From Anisodus tanguticus (taxonomy: Eukaryota; Streptophyta; Magnoliopsida; Solanales; Solanaceae), in NCBI GenBank assembly GCA_034509755.1, contig CM067545.1, positions 40,913,062 to 40,977,061 on the forward strand: DNA of 64,000 nt, written 5' to 3'. The notes under the pieces were generated by a model that was not told where the DNA came from, searched no databases, and worked only from the letters and a program-made list of their open reading frames with translations. This document shows, in pieces, positions 33,380-43,321 of this stretch. The translations under genes and the position numbers were made by a program. Position 1 is the stretch's first letter. Each line of letters opens with the position of its first letter.

Positions 33380-34463
33380 CACTAATATTATCACAATAAA
33401 CTAAGGTAGCTTTCGGAATGGGACAATGAAGCTCTAAGAGAAGATTACGTAACCAACATGATTCAGAGACCACATTGGATACCCCTCGATACTCGGCCTC
33501 TGAACTGGAGCATGATAATGTAGACTAGCGCTTTGCAGACCATGAGACTAAGTTTCACCAAGAAACATACAGTAACCAGACATGGAGCGTCTGGTATCCG
33601 GACAGCCACCCCAATCAACATCTATATATGAGACAAGTGTAGAGGGCGATGATGGATATAGATGCAAGTCATAGTCAAGTGTTCCCCATATGTATCGGAT
33701 AATGCGTTTGAGCGCATTCATGTTCTCAACCCGATGATCATGCATAAATAAATACACTTGTTGTACGGCATACGTAATATTCGGTCTTGTGAAAGTAAGA
33801 TACTGAAGAGCTTCGGCAAGACTGCGATAGTGAGTGGGATCCTCGTTAGGTGAGCCAACCGCAACACCCAACTTGGGTTTAGTATCAACTAGAGTGGAAG
33901 TAGACTTACACGAGGACATACCAGCCCACTCAATTATCTCAGCGGCATATTTCCATTGTGATAAGAATAACCCACCTGCATGACGAGTAACATCAGTTCC
34001 TAAGAAATAACTCAAGGGCCCCAAGTCTTTTATAGCAAACTCAGACCTGAGTAGTGTCATGATAGACCAACGTAAATTATCAGCAGAGGTGGTCAAGATA
34101 ATATCATCCACGTATAGACCAACGTAAATTATCGACTGCCGTGAGAAAACCCAATAGTAGGTGTCTAGAAATCGCTTAAGATAATATCATCCACGTATAA
34201 GAGAATATAAGCCGATCACCATGTAAGAAAGTATTCTTGACATCCGTACCCCAAGAACAATGCGAATTATTTGCATTTAATGCGACACTTTGGGTTATTG
34301 GGTAGGCGGGATTTAAGAACATTAGAATTAAGATTAAAATGTCTTTTTGGTTTAAAAATACCCCGTTGACTACGAGTAACAGGTCGGTGACTCGGGGGGA
34401 AATTGGGAAAAATTCGGATGGGAGATGGAGTGGCCAGCAGGTAGTGGGCCTGCTGGCCAACAC
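33380..34463 (-). pseudogene. C3 pol: rearranged reverse transcriptase and partial RNase H
   Basis: From 34463 down: ANNSHCSWGTDVKNTFLHGD, then a jump to YTWMILS and, after scrambled bases, MDDIILTTSADNLRWSIMTL, FAIKDLGPLSYFLGTDVTRH, SLAEALQYLTFTRPNITYAV, SYIDVDWGGCPDTRRSMSGY and LLLELHCPIPKATLVYCDNI, cut at 33380. The segment AGATAATATCATCCACGTAT occurs twice (about 34098 and 34169) and GACCAACGTAAATTATC twice (about 34066 and 34119), with about 100 residues of RT missing: a deletion with copied filler. The box reads YVDD in one repeat. Not functional. Confidence 0.82.
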
Positions 34464-34795
34464 TGGAACCTGGACCAGGTATTAGAAAAGAAACAGGGGC
34501 AGAATTGGGCTGGACGATTGGCCAGGTGCTAGACCTGGGACGGGGAAGGGATGGGCTGTGGGTATTGGCGAGCCAGCAGGTAGTGGGCCTGCTGGCGTTC
34601 CGAGGGTACTGGATTGGCCCATTAAGTGGTGCATAATGTATGGTAAGACTCCGTCATCTAAAAATTATACGAACTAGGCACGGGACTACTCACTTTAGCA
34701 ATCGGAAATTAGGTTTCATAAAAAATAACATGACAACTAATTATGATTTTATTAGATGATAAATAAAAATATTTGTAACCACGATGATTAGATGG
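34464..34795 (-). other. C3 integrase-RT linker
   Basis: Decayed linker coding, Pro/Gly-rich, with the repeated stretch GCCAGCAGGTAGTGGGCCTG at about 34433 and 34570 (plus strand). No complete frame. Confidence 0.5.
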
Positions 34796-35766
34796 TTACC
34801 TCAAAAACACACAAGTGGTAGAACGAACTTGAAGTTTGTTAATAGTAGTGGACGGAAATAATGGATAACATAAACACCCAAAGACCCTAAGATGTGAATA
34901 CGAAGGATTCTTATTATAAAGGATTTTAAGAGGGGATGAATATGCCAACCCTTTGATAGGAAGTATGTTAAGGAGATAAGTAGCCATTTGTAGAGCATGA
35001 TGACAAAAGAAAGGGGGTACGAAAGCATGGACCAATAAAGTTCGGACAATATTATTAATGGTACAAATTTTTCGTTCGGCTTTCCCATTTTGTGAAGACG
35101 TATGAGGACAAGAGAAACGAAAAAATATGCCATTCGCATCACAAAAATCCCGAAACAACCCATTATCATATTCTTTGTTATTATCACATTGAATATTCTT
35201 GATTTTCCGTTCGAATTGGGTACAGATGAATGCTCTAAATTTTAAGAATGTGGAAAAAACTTGAGATTTTTTCGCTAACGGAAAGGTCCATAAAAAATTA
35301 GAATAATCATCCAAAAATAGAACATAATAACGATGGCCCACAAAACTTAGAATGGGAGAAGTCCATAAATCGCTATGAATAATATCAAAAGACATCAAAG
35401 TACTAGAAGTAGAGGCTACAAATGGTAATCTAACATATTTTCCTAAAGGACAGGAATGACAAATTGGAGTACTACGCGTACCCTTACAAGAAATAAAATT
35501 GTTTTTATGCAAGGAAGAAACAATGGACGACCCAGGATGACTCAAACGTGCATGCCACAAGGAAGGAGCTAGAGCTGCAAATGTCGATGGCATGGCTTGA
35601 CTCGAGAAACTGGTGGCGGGCGTGATTGGATAAAGATCTCCCCTACTATTGCATCTTATGAGAGGTATCCCCATTTTTAAATCCTTCACAGAAAACTCAA
35701 ATGGATCAAAATAAACAGAAGCCCAATTATCAGTCATGAATTTACGGACAGACACCAAATTTTTAA
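34796..35766 (-). pseudogene. C3 pol: integrase
   Basis: Open for 320 codons from 35758: VSVRKFMTDNWASVYFDPFE, LWHARLSHPGSSIVSSLHKN with C..C (CHSCPLGK), FDIIHSDLWTSP (first Asp), IQCDNNKEYDNGLFRDF (second Asp), SSQNGKAERK (Glu), ATYLLNILPIKGL and the C-terminal PLFPSTTINKLQVRSTTCVF. All catalytic residues present; the longest undamaged pol block of C3. The first Met used here is internal; the frame is joined upstream to protease after a short gap with a stop near 35766. Confidence 0.88.
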
Positions 35767-36045
35767 TTAAGTAGGGGTATGAAGGGTATTTTTTAAGACA
35801 AGAGGTGGATGGGGAGGAGACAAAGTTGTACGATCGAAACCACGAATTGGAATTGAGTTGTCATTACCAACAATAATGCCACGATTTTTGCTCAAATTGA
35901 AATAAGATGAGAGAGTACCTTGGTCGGACGTCATGTGAGAAGTGGCGCCGGTATGCATGTACCAATTCGCGTCTAGAGGATTTAATCCAAGTATATGCAT
36001 GGCGGCCTCAATATCAGTGAGTGTCGCGATCGGAGTCGGGCCCAC
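35767..36045 (-). pseudogene. C3 pol: protease
   Basis: NWYMHTGATSHMTSDQGTLS at about 35960-35900: the copia protease motif, in which the catalytic Asp of DTGA is His (C1 and C4 keep DTGA). Followed by NRGIIVGNDNSIPIRGF, as in C1. The change alone would stop polyprotein cutting. Upstream it is continuous with the Pro/Gly-rich end of gag through a frame overlap. Confidence 0.8.
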
Positions 36046-37014
36046 ATCAGTGAAGGCCTGCGGGGGCCGAGGCCCAAGCAGACCGCCCTACTGAACTGAC
36101 CCATATCGCTGCTGGGTGACGCTTGAAGGACCAGAAAAATTAGGCATGTGACTGGGCTGGACCGGGGCTCAACTTCCTGGATAATAACTGGGCGAACAGT
36201 AGGCTGGGCTGGGCCACTGGCCACTGGTCCAGGCCCACTACCAAGGGGCCCAGGGCTGAGACCAGGTGGGCTGGAGCCCAGTACCCTAAGACCCTTCTTG
36301 CTGCCACCGTCATTGCGATTTTGACCCAAATTGGCAACAAAACTGTGGGAGTTATCAGATGAAGTCATCATTGCCACGGAACTTACGCCGGTAGCCGCCT
36401 TTTTTTCCAAGCCGACTTCTTCTAACGTGAGCATCAAACGAGTTTGATAATAAGGGGGAAGCGAATTACTTTGTCGGAGTAGAGTCCCAACGCTATTATA
36501 GGCCTCAGATAGGCCTGCAACCATTTAGTGACACAAGACGATTATTGGTAACAGGCGCTCCCTCGTTATGGAGTTGGTCCGCCAATTCCTTGAGCCGTTT
36601 ACAATAAGCCGAAACATTTGGGAAATCTTCTATGTTGACTTGTGAAAATTCTTGCTCAAGAGTGACCACTCGGGAATGTTGGTTATCCTGGAATATATCA
36701 CGCAATCTATTCCAGGTAGCCATAGCCGTAGTGTCTGGTTCAATGATCGTCTGTAAAAGGTCAGTAGAAATATAAGAGTCAATCCATTGAAGGACGGTAG
36801 CATCAAGAGTGATCCATAGCTGAGGATCTTCTGCAGGTGTAGGAACAACGGGAGGAATGATGTGATGGAGTACTTGATGTGAGACGGCGTGAATCTTGAA
36901 TAATTCCGCCCACGTCGTATATTGGACGTTTTCCATCTCAAGAACAATAGGGATGTGGTTCTTGATGTTGGAAACAGTAAGGCCAGGATGAAACATGTTC
37001 TTTGACGTAGACAT
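36046..37014 (-). pseudogene. C3 gag
   Basis: ATG at 37014: MSTSKNMFHPGLTVSNIKNH, then ENVQYTTWAELFKIHAVSHQ, WITLDATVLQWIDSYISTDL, TTMATWNRLRDIFQDNQHSR and NVSAYCKRLKELADQLHNEG in one frame to about 36505, a frame change, then VAGLSEAYNSVGTLLRQSN and a Gly/Pro-rich tail. This is the least damaged gag of the C1/C3/C4 family and gives the correct start for the others. No CCHC knuckle is visible, as in C1. Confidence 0.87.
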
Positions 37015-37156
37015 AACGAAAGAACAATAGATGAATGAGGTGGAAGAAAATTTGGGAACAGAGAAGAAAGAAAATGGCTCGGAAACCGAGGAAGGGTCTC
37101 GGAATTCGAGGAAGCCGAGAGTAGCGGAAGTTTTTGAGGGGAGGAGGTATGTGAGA

Positions 37157-37174
37157 CCTAGACTTTTGTTACCA
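37157..37174 (-). promoter_or_regulatory. C3 primer binding site
   Basis: On the minus strand TGGTAACAAAAGTCTAGG follows the LTR; a diverged initiator-tRNA-Met site (compare TGGTATCAGAAGTCTAGG in C1). Confidence 0.65.
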
Positions 37175-37485
37175 TGAAAGAAATAATCACTTGATTATTT
37201 TCATTAATGAATGAGTATATATACAATTTACAATTTTCATAATATGGAAAATCCTATTCATATTCTACTCCCAAAACCCTATTCTATTTGTACAAGAATT
37301 CTACAATTATGATAAGTGTACAATGCTAATTAAATACAAATACATGTTACCAAATATAGCTCCAAACCGTGATATACTTGACATGTGTATCACAGACTAT
37401 TTTGTCCAAATTGTCTTGTGTTTCCGTGATATAAACGATATACACAAGCCATTGTGTATGCCGTGTATATCACGGTATAGTTTCA
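37175..37485 (-). repeat. C3 5' LTR
   Basis: About 311 bp, minus orientation, starting TGAAACTATACCGTG and ending TTATTTCTTTCA. It contains a long imperfect inverted repeat, plus strand CCGTGATATAAACGATATAC...GTGTATATCACGG (37424-37475), and a further ACCGTGATATAC at about 37367. Confidence 0.8.
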
Positions 37486-37926
37486 GTCTCATTAGAAACC
37501 ATCAACATCATGAGAGCTAGTTCCTAATGAGACCTAACTAATTAATCATGACAAAACAATTTCCAGCTTTAACTTCAATTAACTGTAGGGAGGCAATATA
37601 TAGTAGACTTACTTTGAAAATAGCCAATCTACGTTGTGATGGTGTGTGTGTAAAAGCATGGAAGTTTCATTCAACCATCTCTTTCAATCAAGAAGTAGTA
37701 GTAACAAGTGATTAAGAGCATTTATTCAATGGATACCGGAGAAATCAACTCGTGTTTCTCTTATCATATTCCTAATCTTCTTGACTTTGTGAACTTCTGT
37801 TTAATTGTATATATCATGTATGTGAACCTTGAAATAAATAAAATGCACTAATTATAACGAGAAGATATATTTCCTTCTCTCGTGTTCTTTTGGGTGCTTT
37901 GATATATTATTACTAATTACTAATAC
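37486..37926. other. Spacer between C3 and C4
   Basis: 441 bp with no recognised gene. Right next to the C3 LTR there is a 10-bp inverted repeat GTCTCATTAG (37486) / CTAATGAGAC (37524). A plus-strand 40-codon frame starts at ATG 37729 but resembles nothing I know. Could be original host DNA. Confidence 0.4.
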
Positions 37927-38270
37927 TAAAAGAAATAATCCCTTGATTATTTTCACTAATTGAAAGGTATTTATACAAGTTACAAAATAGGAGAATCATA
38001 TTCCTATTCTATTCCTAAAACCTTGTTCTACCATAATTCTAACTATACAATTATGGTAAGTGTATAATCCTAATTTAGGTAACAAATACACTACAATATT
38101 CACCAAATATATATACCATATATACAAGATTACAATCTTGTAATCTGCCCGTGATGGGCTCCCGAGATGGGCTTCCGTGACTGCCGAGCTGGGCCACTGT
38201 TTCTGTATTCCCGTGATATACACCTCTGTATATCAAGTATATATCACGGGTATATATACCTTGTTTAACA
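37927..38270 (-). repeat. C4 3' LTR
   Basis: 344 bp; minus strand TGTTAAACAAGG to TTATTTCTTTTA. Plus-strand 38210-38250 holds the inverted repeat CCCGTGATATA...TATATCACGGG. Preceded on the minus strand by the purine tract TGCGGGGGAG. Confidence 0.85.
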
Positions 38271-38281
38271 CTCCCCCGCAG

Positions 38282-38690
38282 TCATAGCGGGAGGTCTTCA
38301 AACGCTGAGATTGTCCCTAAAATTTTCAAAAAGGACCGCGGGTAGACCCTTTGTAAATATATCTGCAACTTGATATCGAGACGGGACATGGCATACGCGA
38401 ACGTGACCCTGAGCAACCTTTTCACTGACAAAGTGAATGTCCATTTCGATATGCTTAGTGCGTTGGTGCTGAACCGGGTTACCTGAAAGGTAGATGGCAC
38501 TAATGTTATCGCAATATACCAAGGTTGCCTTCTGAATGGGACAATGAAGCTCCAAAAGCAAATTACGTAGCCAACATGATTCTGAGACCACATTAGCCAC
38601 CCCTCGATATTCGGCATCTGCACGTGAGCGGGATAGAGTTGTCTGACGCTTCGCAGACCAGGAGACCAAGTTGTTGCCAAGGAACATACA
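38282..38690 (-). pseudogene. C4 pol: RNase H
   Basis: From 38687: MFLGNNLVSWSAKRQTTLSR, SRADAEYRGVANVVSESCWL (Glu), VYCDNISAIYLSGNPVQHQR (Asp), KHIEMDIHFVSEKVAQGHVR and HVPSRYQVADIFTKGLPAVL. Open to the end of pol at about 38298, next to the LTR purine tract. The first Asp block (DADWGGCPD equivalent) lies just upstream in another frame. Close match to the C1 RNase H, including QHQRTKHIE. Confidence 0.88.
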
Positions 38691-40110
38691 GTAGCCAGAC
38701 GTCGAAAGTCTGGTGTCTGGACAACCACCCTAATCGGCATATGTGTATGACACAAGTATGGATGGCGAGGACGGATATAAATGAAAACCATAGTCCAGTG
38801 TACCCTGATATACCTAATGATGTGTTTGATTGCATTAATGTGCTCAATTTGGGGATCATGTATGAATAAACACACCTGCTGGACGGCATACATAATATCC
38901 GGTCTTGTAAAAGTCTGATCCTGAAGGCCCCCTACAAGACTGCAATAGCGGGTCGGGTCTTCGTATGGTGCGCCTACCGCGGCACTAAGCTTGGGCTTTG
39001 CATCAACTGGAGTGGAAATGGACTTACAGGATGACATCGCAGCCCTCTCGTTGATCTCAGCCGCATACTTTCTTTGAGACAAAAACAAACCATCTGAATG
39101 ACGCTTGACGGCAATCCCCAAAAAGTAACTCAAGGGCCCTAAGTCTTTCATAGCAAACTCAGAGTTAAGCATGGCCATGATAGACTGGCGTAATGCATCG
39201 GAAGAGGCAGTCTAAATGATATCATCCACATATAACAGAATGTAGGCCAAGGATGAACCATGACGGTAGATGAACAAGGAATTATCTGACCTACTGTGAG
39301 TGAACCTAATAGTCGAAACATAGTCAGCAAACCTTGTATATCAGGCCCGTGGAGACTGCTTAAGCCCATATAAGGACTTCTTTAACCAACAGACATGATG
39401 AGGACGGTTAGGATCCCTGAACCCCAACGGCTGATGCATATATACTGTTTCCTTGAGATCACCATGTAGGAAAGCATTCTTGATATCCAACTGATGAATA
39501 GGCCATGCCTTAGAAAGAGTCAAGCTAAGCACAGTGCGAATGGTAGCCGGCTTGACCAACATACTAAATGTCTCCCCACAATCTATCCCAACCGGCTGAA
39601 TCTTACCATCACCCACAAGCCGCGCCTTATGTCGAGCAAATGACCCATCTGAATTCTCCTTATGAGCAAAAATCCACATAGACCTGATAACATTAATACC
39701 AGATGGACGAGGCACCAACTCTCACGTTTCTTATTATCAATAAGAGCATTATATTCATTAGTCATAGCAATTTTCCAATTCGGGTCGTTTAAGGCAGACA
39801 CAAGATTACGGGGCAAGGGGGATTTAAAGACATTACAATGTAAATTAAAATATCTTTTAGGTGTAAAAATACCCCGCTGACTACGAGTGACCGGTCTATG
39901 ACTCGAGGAAGAATTAAGTGAATTTTGGGAATTTGCTGGGCTTGGGACGGATCGGCCAAGGGAGCGGTGGGCTCTTGCCGCCCAAATCGGAAATCTGGAG
40001 CGACCCACTGGACCGGTTCCTGAATTGACCGGATCGGCCCAATCGGCTGGGACCGATCCAAGAATCGGAAAATGTGACGGGACAGTGGGGCCAGTGGGCA
40101 GTGGACTCGC
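38691..40110 (-). pseudogene. C4 pol: linker and reverse transcriptase
   Basis: 40008-39583 gives the end of the linker and ALNDPNWKIAMTNEYNALID; 39718-39341 gives VPRPSGINVIRSMWIFAHKE, GIDCGETFSMLVKPATIRTV, QLDIKNAFLHGDLKETVYMH and WLKKSLYGLKQSPRA. After a break, LLYVDDII and a stop (TAG near 39214) stand at 39240-39210, so the YVDD box is intact here, unlike C1. Then FAMKDLGPLSYFLGIAVKRH, SQRKYAAEI and FTRPDIMYAVQQVCLFIHDP to 38700. Several frame changes and stops; not functional. Confidence 0.85.
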
Positions 40111-41524
40111 AGGAGAATTTTAGGTGCGGGATATGTCCGAAAAATGGTGAGTAATATACGGGGTTATACCATCATCCAAAAAATTATACAAACGAGGCTC
40201 GGGAGTATGAAATTTAGTAAATGGAAATTGGGTTTCATCAAAAATTACATGGCGATTAATTATGATTTTCTTGGAGGATAAATCAAAGCATTTGTAACCA
40301 CGATGATTAGACGGATAACCCAAAAACACACACGGAGTAGACCGGGCCTGAAGTTTGTTAATTGTGGTGGATGGGAATAACGGATAACACAAGCACCAAA
40401 AAACCCGAAGATGAGAATAAGAAGGGTTCTTATTATATAAGATTTGGAGGGGGGAAGAATATGTCAGAGCTTTGGAAGGAATTATGTTAAGGATATATGT
40501 GGTCATTTGTAGAGCATGATGCCAAAAATATGGGGGTATGGAAGCATGAATTAAGAGAGTTCGGACAATGTTATTTATGGAACGAATTTTGTGAAAAAAC
40601 GGCTTTCCCATTTTGTGAAGATGTATGAGGACACGAAAAATGAAAATTGATCCCATTATTAGCACAGAACTCCCGAAACTCCCTATTGTCATACTCTTTC
40701 CCATTATCACATTGAATATTTTTTATTTCTCTTTCGAATTAGGTACGAATGAACGCCCTAAATTTTATGAAGACTGAAAACACTTGAGATTTATTTGCAA
40801 TTGGAAACGTCCACAAAAATTTAGAATAATCATCTAAAAGAGAACATAATATCGATGACCCAACGAACTGAGAACAGGAGACGTCCATAGGTCGCTATGA
40901 ATAATATCAAATGACATTGAAGTATGAGAATTGGAGTCTACAAATGGCAGCTTAACAATTTTTCCTAACGAACAAAAATTGACAAATTGGAGTACGACTC
41001 GTACCCTTACAAGAAATAAAACTATTTTTATCTAAAGGTGATAAAATAGAGGATCCCGGATGACCAAGGAGAGCATGCCACAAGGAAGGAAAAATGGCTG
41101 CAAAGGCTGATGGCAAAGCTTGACTCGATGGACTGAAACCGGGTATGATAGGATAAAGATCCCCCCTACTATCACACCTCATGAGATGACTCCCCGTCTT
41201 GAAATCCTTCACAGAGAAACCAAAAGGATCAAATTCAACAGAAACAGAATTGTCAGTGGTGAACTTTCGGACATACACTAAGTTTTTAATCAATTTGGGG
41301 GCATGTAAAGTATTTTTCAAGATAAGGGGTGGATTGGGGGGAGACAACGTTTTCTGACCATAACCCTGAATTGGAATAGAGTTGCCATTACCAACAATTA
41401 TACTCCGAGGGTTGCTCAAATTGGAATAAGATGAGAGAGTACCTGAATCGGAAGTCATGTGGATAATGGCACCAGTGTCCATATACCAATTTGGGTCCGG
41501 TTGAGTCAAACCCAATATGTGCAT
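40111..41524 (-). pseudogene. C4 pol: protease and integrase
   Basis: From 41524: MHILGLTQPDPNWYMDTGAI with intact DTG (protease), SVEFDPFGFSVKDFKTGSHL and LWHALLGHPGSSILSPLDKN, frame change near 40950. The integrase core is decayed: FDIIHSDLWT and IQCDNGKEYDN-like sequence can be followed at 40925-40660 through stops, then 40710-40120 open with NNIVRTLLIHASIPPYFWHH, PLFPSTTINKLQARSTPCVF and LGYPSNHRGYKCFDLSSKKI. The Glu block SSQNGKA is partly replaced by FFHKIRS. Non-functional. Confidence 0.82.
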
Positions 41525-42508
41525 CGCGGCCTCGATATCGGTCTGAATGGGACCTGCTGCGTGGTGAGCTTGCGGAGGTCGGGGCCCAAGTATTCTAGGA
41601 CTGGGCTGAACTGGGTCGTAACTGCTGGAACTGCGTTACTAGGCCAGTGGCCAGTGGGCCGCCACTGCTGATTGTTGGGCCTGAAAGGTTGACCAGCCCA
41701 CTGATTGCGGAGCTGCTGGAACGTAAGGGTGCCGGCCCACGACCCACCGCCCCGCCCCCCACCGCCATGGGCCCCACCGCTTGGGACCGGAGAGTGGTGG
41801 GCCACCGTTCACCGGACGGAGCCCACCGCCCGCTTGCTGACCACCGGAACCGCCGCGTTTGCCCCCGCGGTTTTTGTTATTATTCTTACGATTATTTTTG
41901 CTGCCACCATGAGTATGGTTTTGGCCCGAATTATCAACAAAACCTGAAGAATTTGTGGAGGACGTCATTAGAACGACGGGGCTTGCTCCGGTAGCCGCCT
42001 TTTTAGTCAAACCGGCTTCTTCCAAAGTAAGCATGGAGCGGGCTTGATAAAAAGCGGGAAGTGGGTTGCTTTGACGAAAGAAAGTCCCAACGCCATTATA
42101 GGCCTCAGAAAGACCGGCAACCAGTTGTAGAACCAGACGATTATTTGTCACAGGTGCACCAACGTTACGGAGTTGGTCCGCCAACTCCTTGAGTTTCTTG
42201 CAATATGCAGAGACGTTTGGAAATGCTTCCATGCGAACTAGAGAGAATTCCTACTCGAGTGTGAACACGTGAATGTTGGTTATCTTGGAATATGTCACGC
42301 AATCTATTCCAGGTAGCCATAGCCGTGGTATCCGGCTCAATAATCGTATGTAAGAGGTCAACCGAAATAGTGGAATAAATCAATTGGAGAACGGTCCATA
42401 ACTGAGGATCTTCCGCGGGAAGAGGTATAGCGGGAGGAATTATGTGATGGATAACTTAATAGGAGATAGCGTGAATTTTAAACAATTCTGCCCACGTCGC
42501 ATATAAGA
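41525..42508 (-). pseudogene. C4 gag, 5' truncated
   Basis: Begins within gag at YATWAELFKIHAIS (42508), passes two frame changes (IIEPDTTAMATWNRLRDIFQ at 42383-42165; NVSAYCKKLKELADQLRNVG and VAGLSEAYNGVGTFFRQSN at 42232-41950) and ends in a Gly/Arg-rich then Pro/Trp-rich tail to 41525. The GGSKNNRKNNNKNRGGKRGG stretch is basic and may stand in for the missing zinc knuckle in RNA binding (inference). Confidence 0.83.
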
Positions 42509-42800
42509 CATGATAATTCAAACTTGTAGCTAAGTACTTTTCATGTACATTGTCTAAATCTCTAATTATCATTTTCCACTTATAATTCAATCTACGCCAA
42601 CATTGCTCCGATATTTCTTCCAGTTGTCTCGTGTAACACATATACTCACAAATAAGACATGATAATTCCAACTTGTAGCTAAGTACTTTTTCATGTACAT
42701 TGTCTAAATCTCTAATTATCATTTCAACTTATAATTTAATCTACGCCTAACATTGCTCCGATATTTCTTCCAGTTGTCTCGTGTAACACATATACTGACA
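42509..42800. repeat. Tandem duplication of about 146 bp, origin unknown
   Basis: The sequence AGACATGATAATTCMAACTT opens both copies (about 42507 and 42657) and GTAACACATATACTSACAAA closes both. The copies are nearly identical. On the minus strand they are open over both units (peptide repeat with QLEEISEQCWRRLNYKW and IRDLDNVHEKYLA). I do not recognise the protein; it may be a captured gene fragment. Confidence 0.7.
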
Positions 42801-43014
42801 AATATTATAGCTGGATAGAGGGACTACAAATTGTATTGAAAAATTCCAATTAAGAAATTGTCCACATTCTGTAGCTGACCATAAAGAAAGAAAAATCATG
42901 ATGAAAAAAATAGAATATTAATTATTTAGTTTAAACGATTTGTCACCTTTTAATGCATGAAATTTATAAAAGATTTGGTGAATTGATGCAAAGGTCATTT
43001 CGGAAATTTAGAAT

Positions 43015-43205
43015 ATATCCGTCCCAATTAATATGAAGGAGTTTGACTGGAAATGGAGTTTAAGAGAATAAAATTTTCAAAACTTATGGTCTAAAATAAA
43101 TCATAGTTTTTAAGTGGTTGTAAATAATTTCATTAAGGATAACATGAAATTTTTGAATTTAAGTTATTACTTCCTCCGTCTTGCACCATTTGACTAAGTA
43201 TAAAA
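43015..43205. mobile_element. Stowaway-like MITE remnants
   Basis: TATCCGTCCCAATTAATATG and an inner part TGGTCTAAAATAAATCA...TTAAG.ATAA resemble the MITE at 48341-48580. The right end is missing; at 43166 another left-end-like TTACTTCCTCCGTCTTGCAC begins. Probably two fused fragments. Confidence 0.5.
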
Positions 43206-43295
43206 TTTAAGATTTTTTAAAAAATTTATGGAAAAAATTAAAATAGAAAAGAAGAGGACAACCGTTTGTTTTTATTATGTAACCAAGGTTGCCTG

Positions 43296-43321
43296 ATATA
43301 TATATATATATATATATATAA
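43296..43321. repeat. (TA)n microsatellite
   Basis: About 13 perfect dinucleotide units. Confidence 0.9.

Larger units (their letters stand above)
33380..37485 (-). mobile_element. Ty1/copia element C3, 3' truncated
   Basis: Minus-strand relative of C1 with 5' LTR (37175-37485), primer site, gag, protease, integrase and damaged RT/RNase H. The 3' end, including the rest of RNase H and the LTR, is missing at 33380. C1, C3 and C4 share gag start, pol blocks and LTR palindromes. Confidence 0.87.
37927..42508 (-). mobile_element. Ty1/copia element C4, 5' truncated
   Basis: Minus-strand member of the C1 family with 3' LTR (37927-38270), RNase H, RT, integrase, protease and most of gag. The 5' LTR, primer site and first codons of gag are replaced at 42508 by unrelated tandem repeats. 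More stops than C3 in integrase, fewer in RNase H. Confidence 0.87.
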
